Assembly (NCBI RefSeq): GCF_022711995.1 | Contig: NZ_JALAHI010000116.1 | Location: 41,459-105,458 of the forward strand | Length of the DNA: 64,000 nt | Source: Enterococcus sp. | Lineage (GTDB): Bacteria; Bacillota; Bacilli; Lactobacillales; Enterococcaceae | Direction: 5' to 3' | In this document: positions 63,864 through 64,000 of the stretch, piece by piece | How the letters are laid out: each line of letters starts with the position of its first letter | Position numbering within the stretch: position 1 is the stretch's first letter | Program-made: the position numbers and the translations under genes | The notes under the pieces: model-generated | Database searches by the model: none | What the model saw: the letters and a program-made list of their open reading frames with translations, nothing else | What the model was told of the DNA's origin: nothing

Positions 63864-64000
63864 GGCTGGGACAGAAGTGTTAAACTCCGAGAAATAAGGA
63901 GGAAGACACGGAAATTGCTTTTCAAATTTTTGGGTATTACGACTTATTTCCGAAGGAGTTGCTTCTGCTCCCGCCGTTTATACGTGATAAGAGCGTGGGA
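63864..64000. repeat. Left part of a dispersed intergenic repeat, cut by the window end
   Basis: It opens with GAGGCTGGGACAGAAGTG and folds ACTCCGAGAAATAAG (63885-63899) onto CTTATTTCCGAAGGAGT (63944-63960). The opening motif is shared in part with the elements at 34888 and 53540. The remaining bases 63729-63863 show nothing recognisable. Confidence 0.5.

Overview
The window looks like chromosomal DNA of an Enterococcus or a close Lactobacillales relative. The GC content is moderate to low, Shine-Dalgarno sites are strong, and the families are typical of enterococci: PepV, RNase M5 and KsgA next to TatD, PsaA/EfaA-type manganese uptake, NiaX and FolT ECF proteins, and an Rgg-type regulator. 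I saw no rRNA, tRNA, CRISPR array, insertion sequence or phage gene.

Layout. Bases 1-2.8 kb hold the end of a GH36 alpha-galactosidase and a GH42 beta-galactosidase. From 2.8 to 6.1 kb are NAD(P)HX dehydratase, dipeptidase PepV and a nitroreductase. At 6.2-9.1 kb a yybP-ykoY manganese riboswitch precedes a P-type ATPase. From 9.2 to 13.3 kb a MoxR / DUF58 / transglutaminase operon runs on the minus strand. From 13.4 to 18.0 kb are a large FAD-binding protein, a glyoxalase-fold protein, and a ROK repressor divergent from a HAD phosphatase, with palindromic operators between them. From 18.1 to 33.9 kb lies a mannose-rich N-glycan utilisation locus: GH92, a GntR repressor, GH125, GH38, a ROK sugar kinase, a three-gene ABC importer, a DUF624 protein and a YesM/YesN-like two-component system. 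From 34 to 38.8 kb are membrane transporters, one of them an amino-acid permease with two in-frame stops near its start, and a D-2-hydroxyacid dehydrogenase. At 39.0-41.6 kb is a manganese ABC importer whose permease and binding protein are fused in one chain. From 41.6 to 46.1 kb are a metallophosphoesterase, a membrane protein, and TatD, RNase M5 and KsgA.

The remainder is vitamin and sulfur-amino-acid acquisition. At 46.2-47.0 kb NiaX has two NiaR-like operators. At 48.0-50.9 kb a T-box leader precedes MetA and a Cys/Met-metabolism PLP enzyme. From 51.1 to 57.8 kb come an orphan MetQ-like lipoprotein, a complete Opp-type peptide importer and an OsmC protein. A Crp/Fnr regulator is divergent from an MFS transporter and a 60-aa coiled-coil protein. 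At 60.4-61.1 kb FolT has a THF riboswitch, followed by a GH3 enzyme. At the right edge a TTG-initiated Rgg/PlcR-like regulator is divergent from an unlisted 23-residue peptide gene, with a palindromic operator between them. This pair is the best candidate for an undescribed system, probably peptide quorum sensing.

Manganese is handled in both directions: export under an Mn riboswitch, and import under a DtxR-family-like palindrome. The N-glycan locus resembles in content the pneumococcal high-mannose N-glycan genes (GH92, GH38, GH125, ROK and an Ngt-like transporter), but here they are consolidated with a sensor-kinase pair. Several intergenic regions contain long imperfect inverted repeats that begin with a shared motif close to GGCTGGGACAGAAGTC, which suggests a dispersed repeat family.
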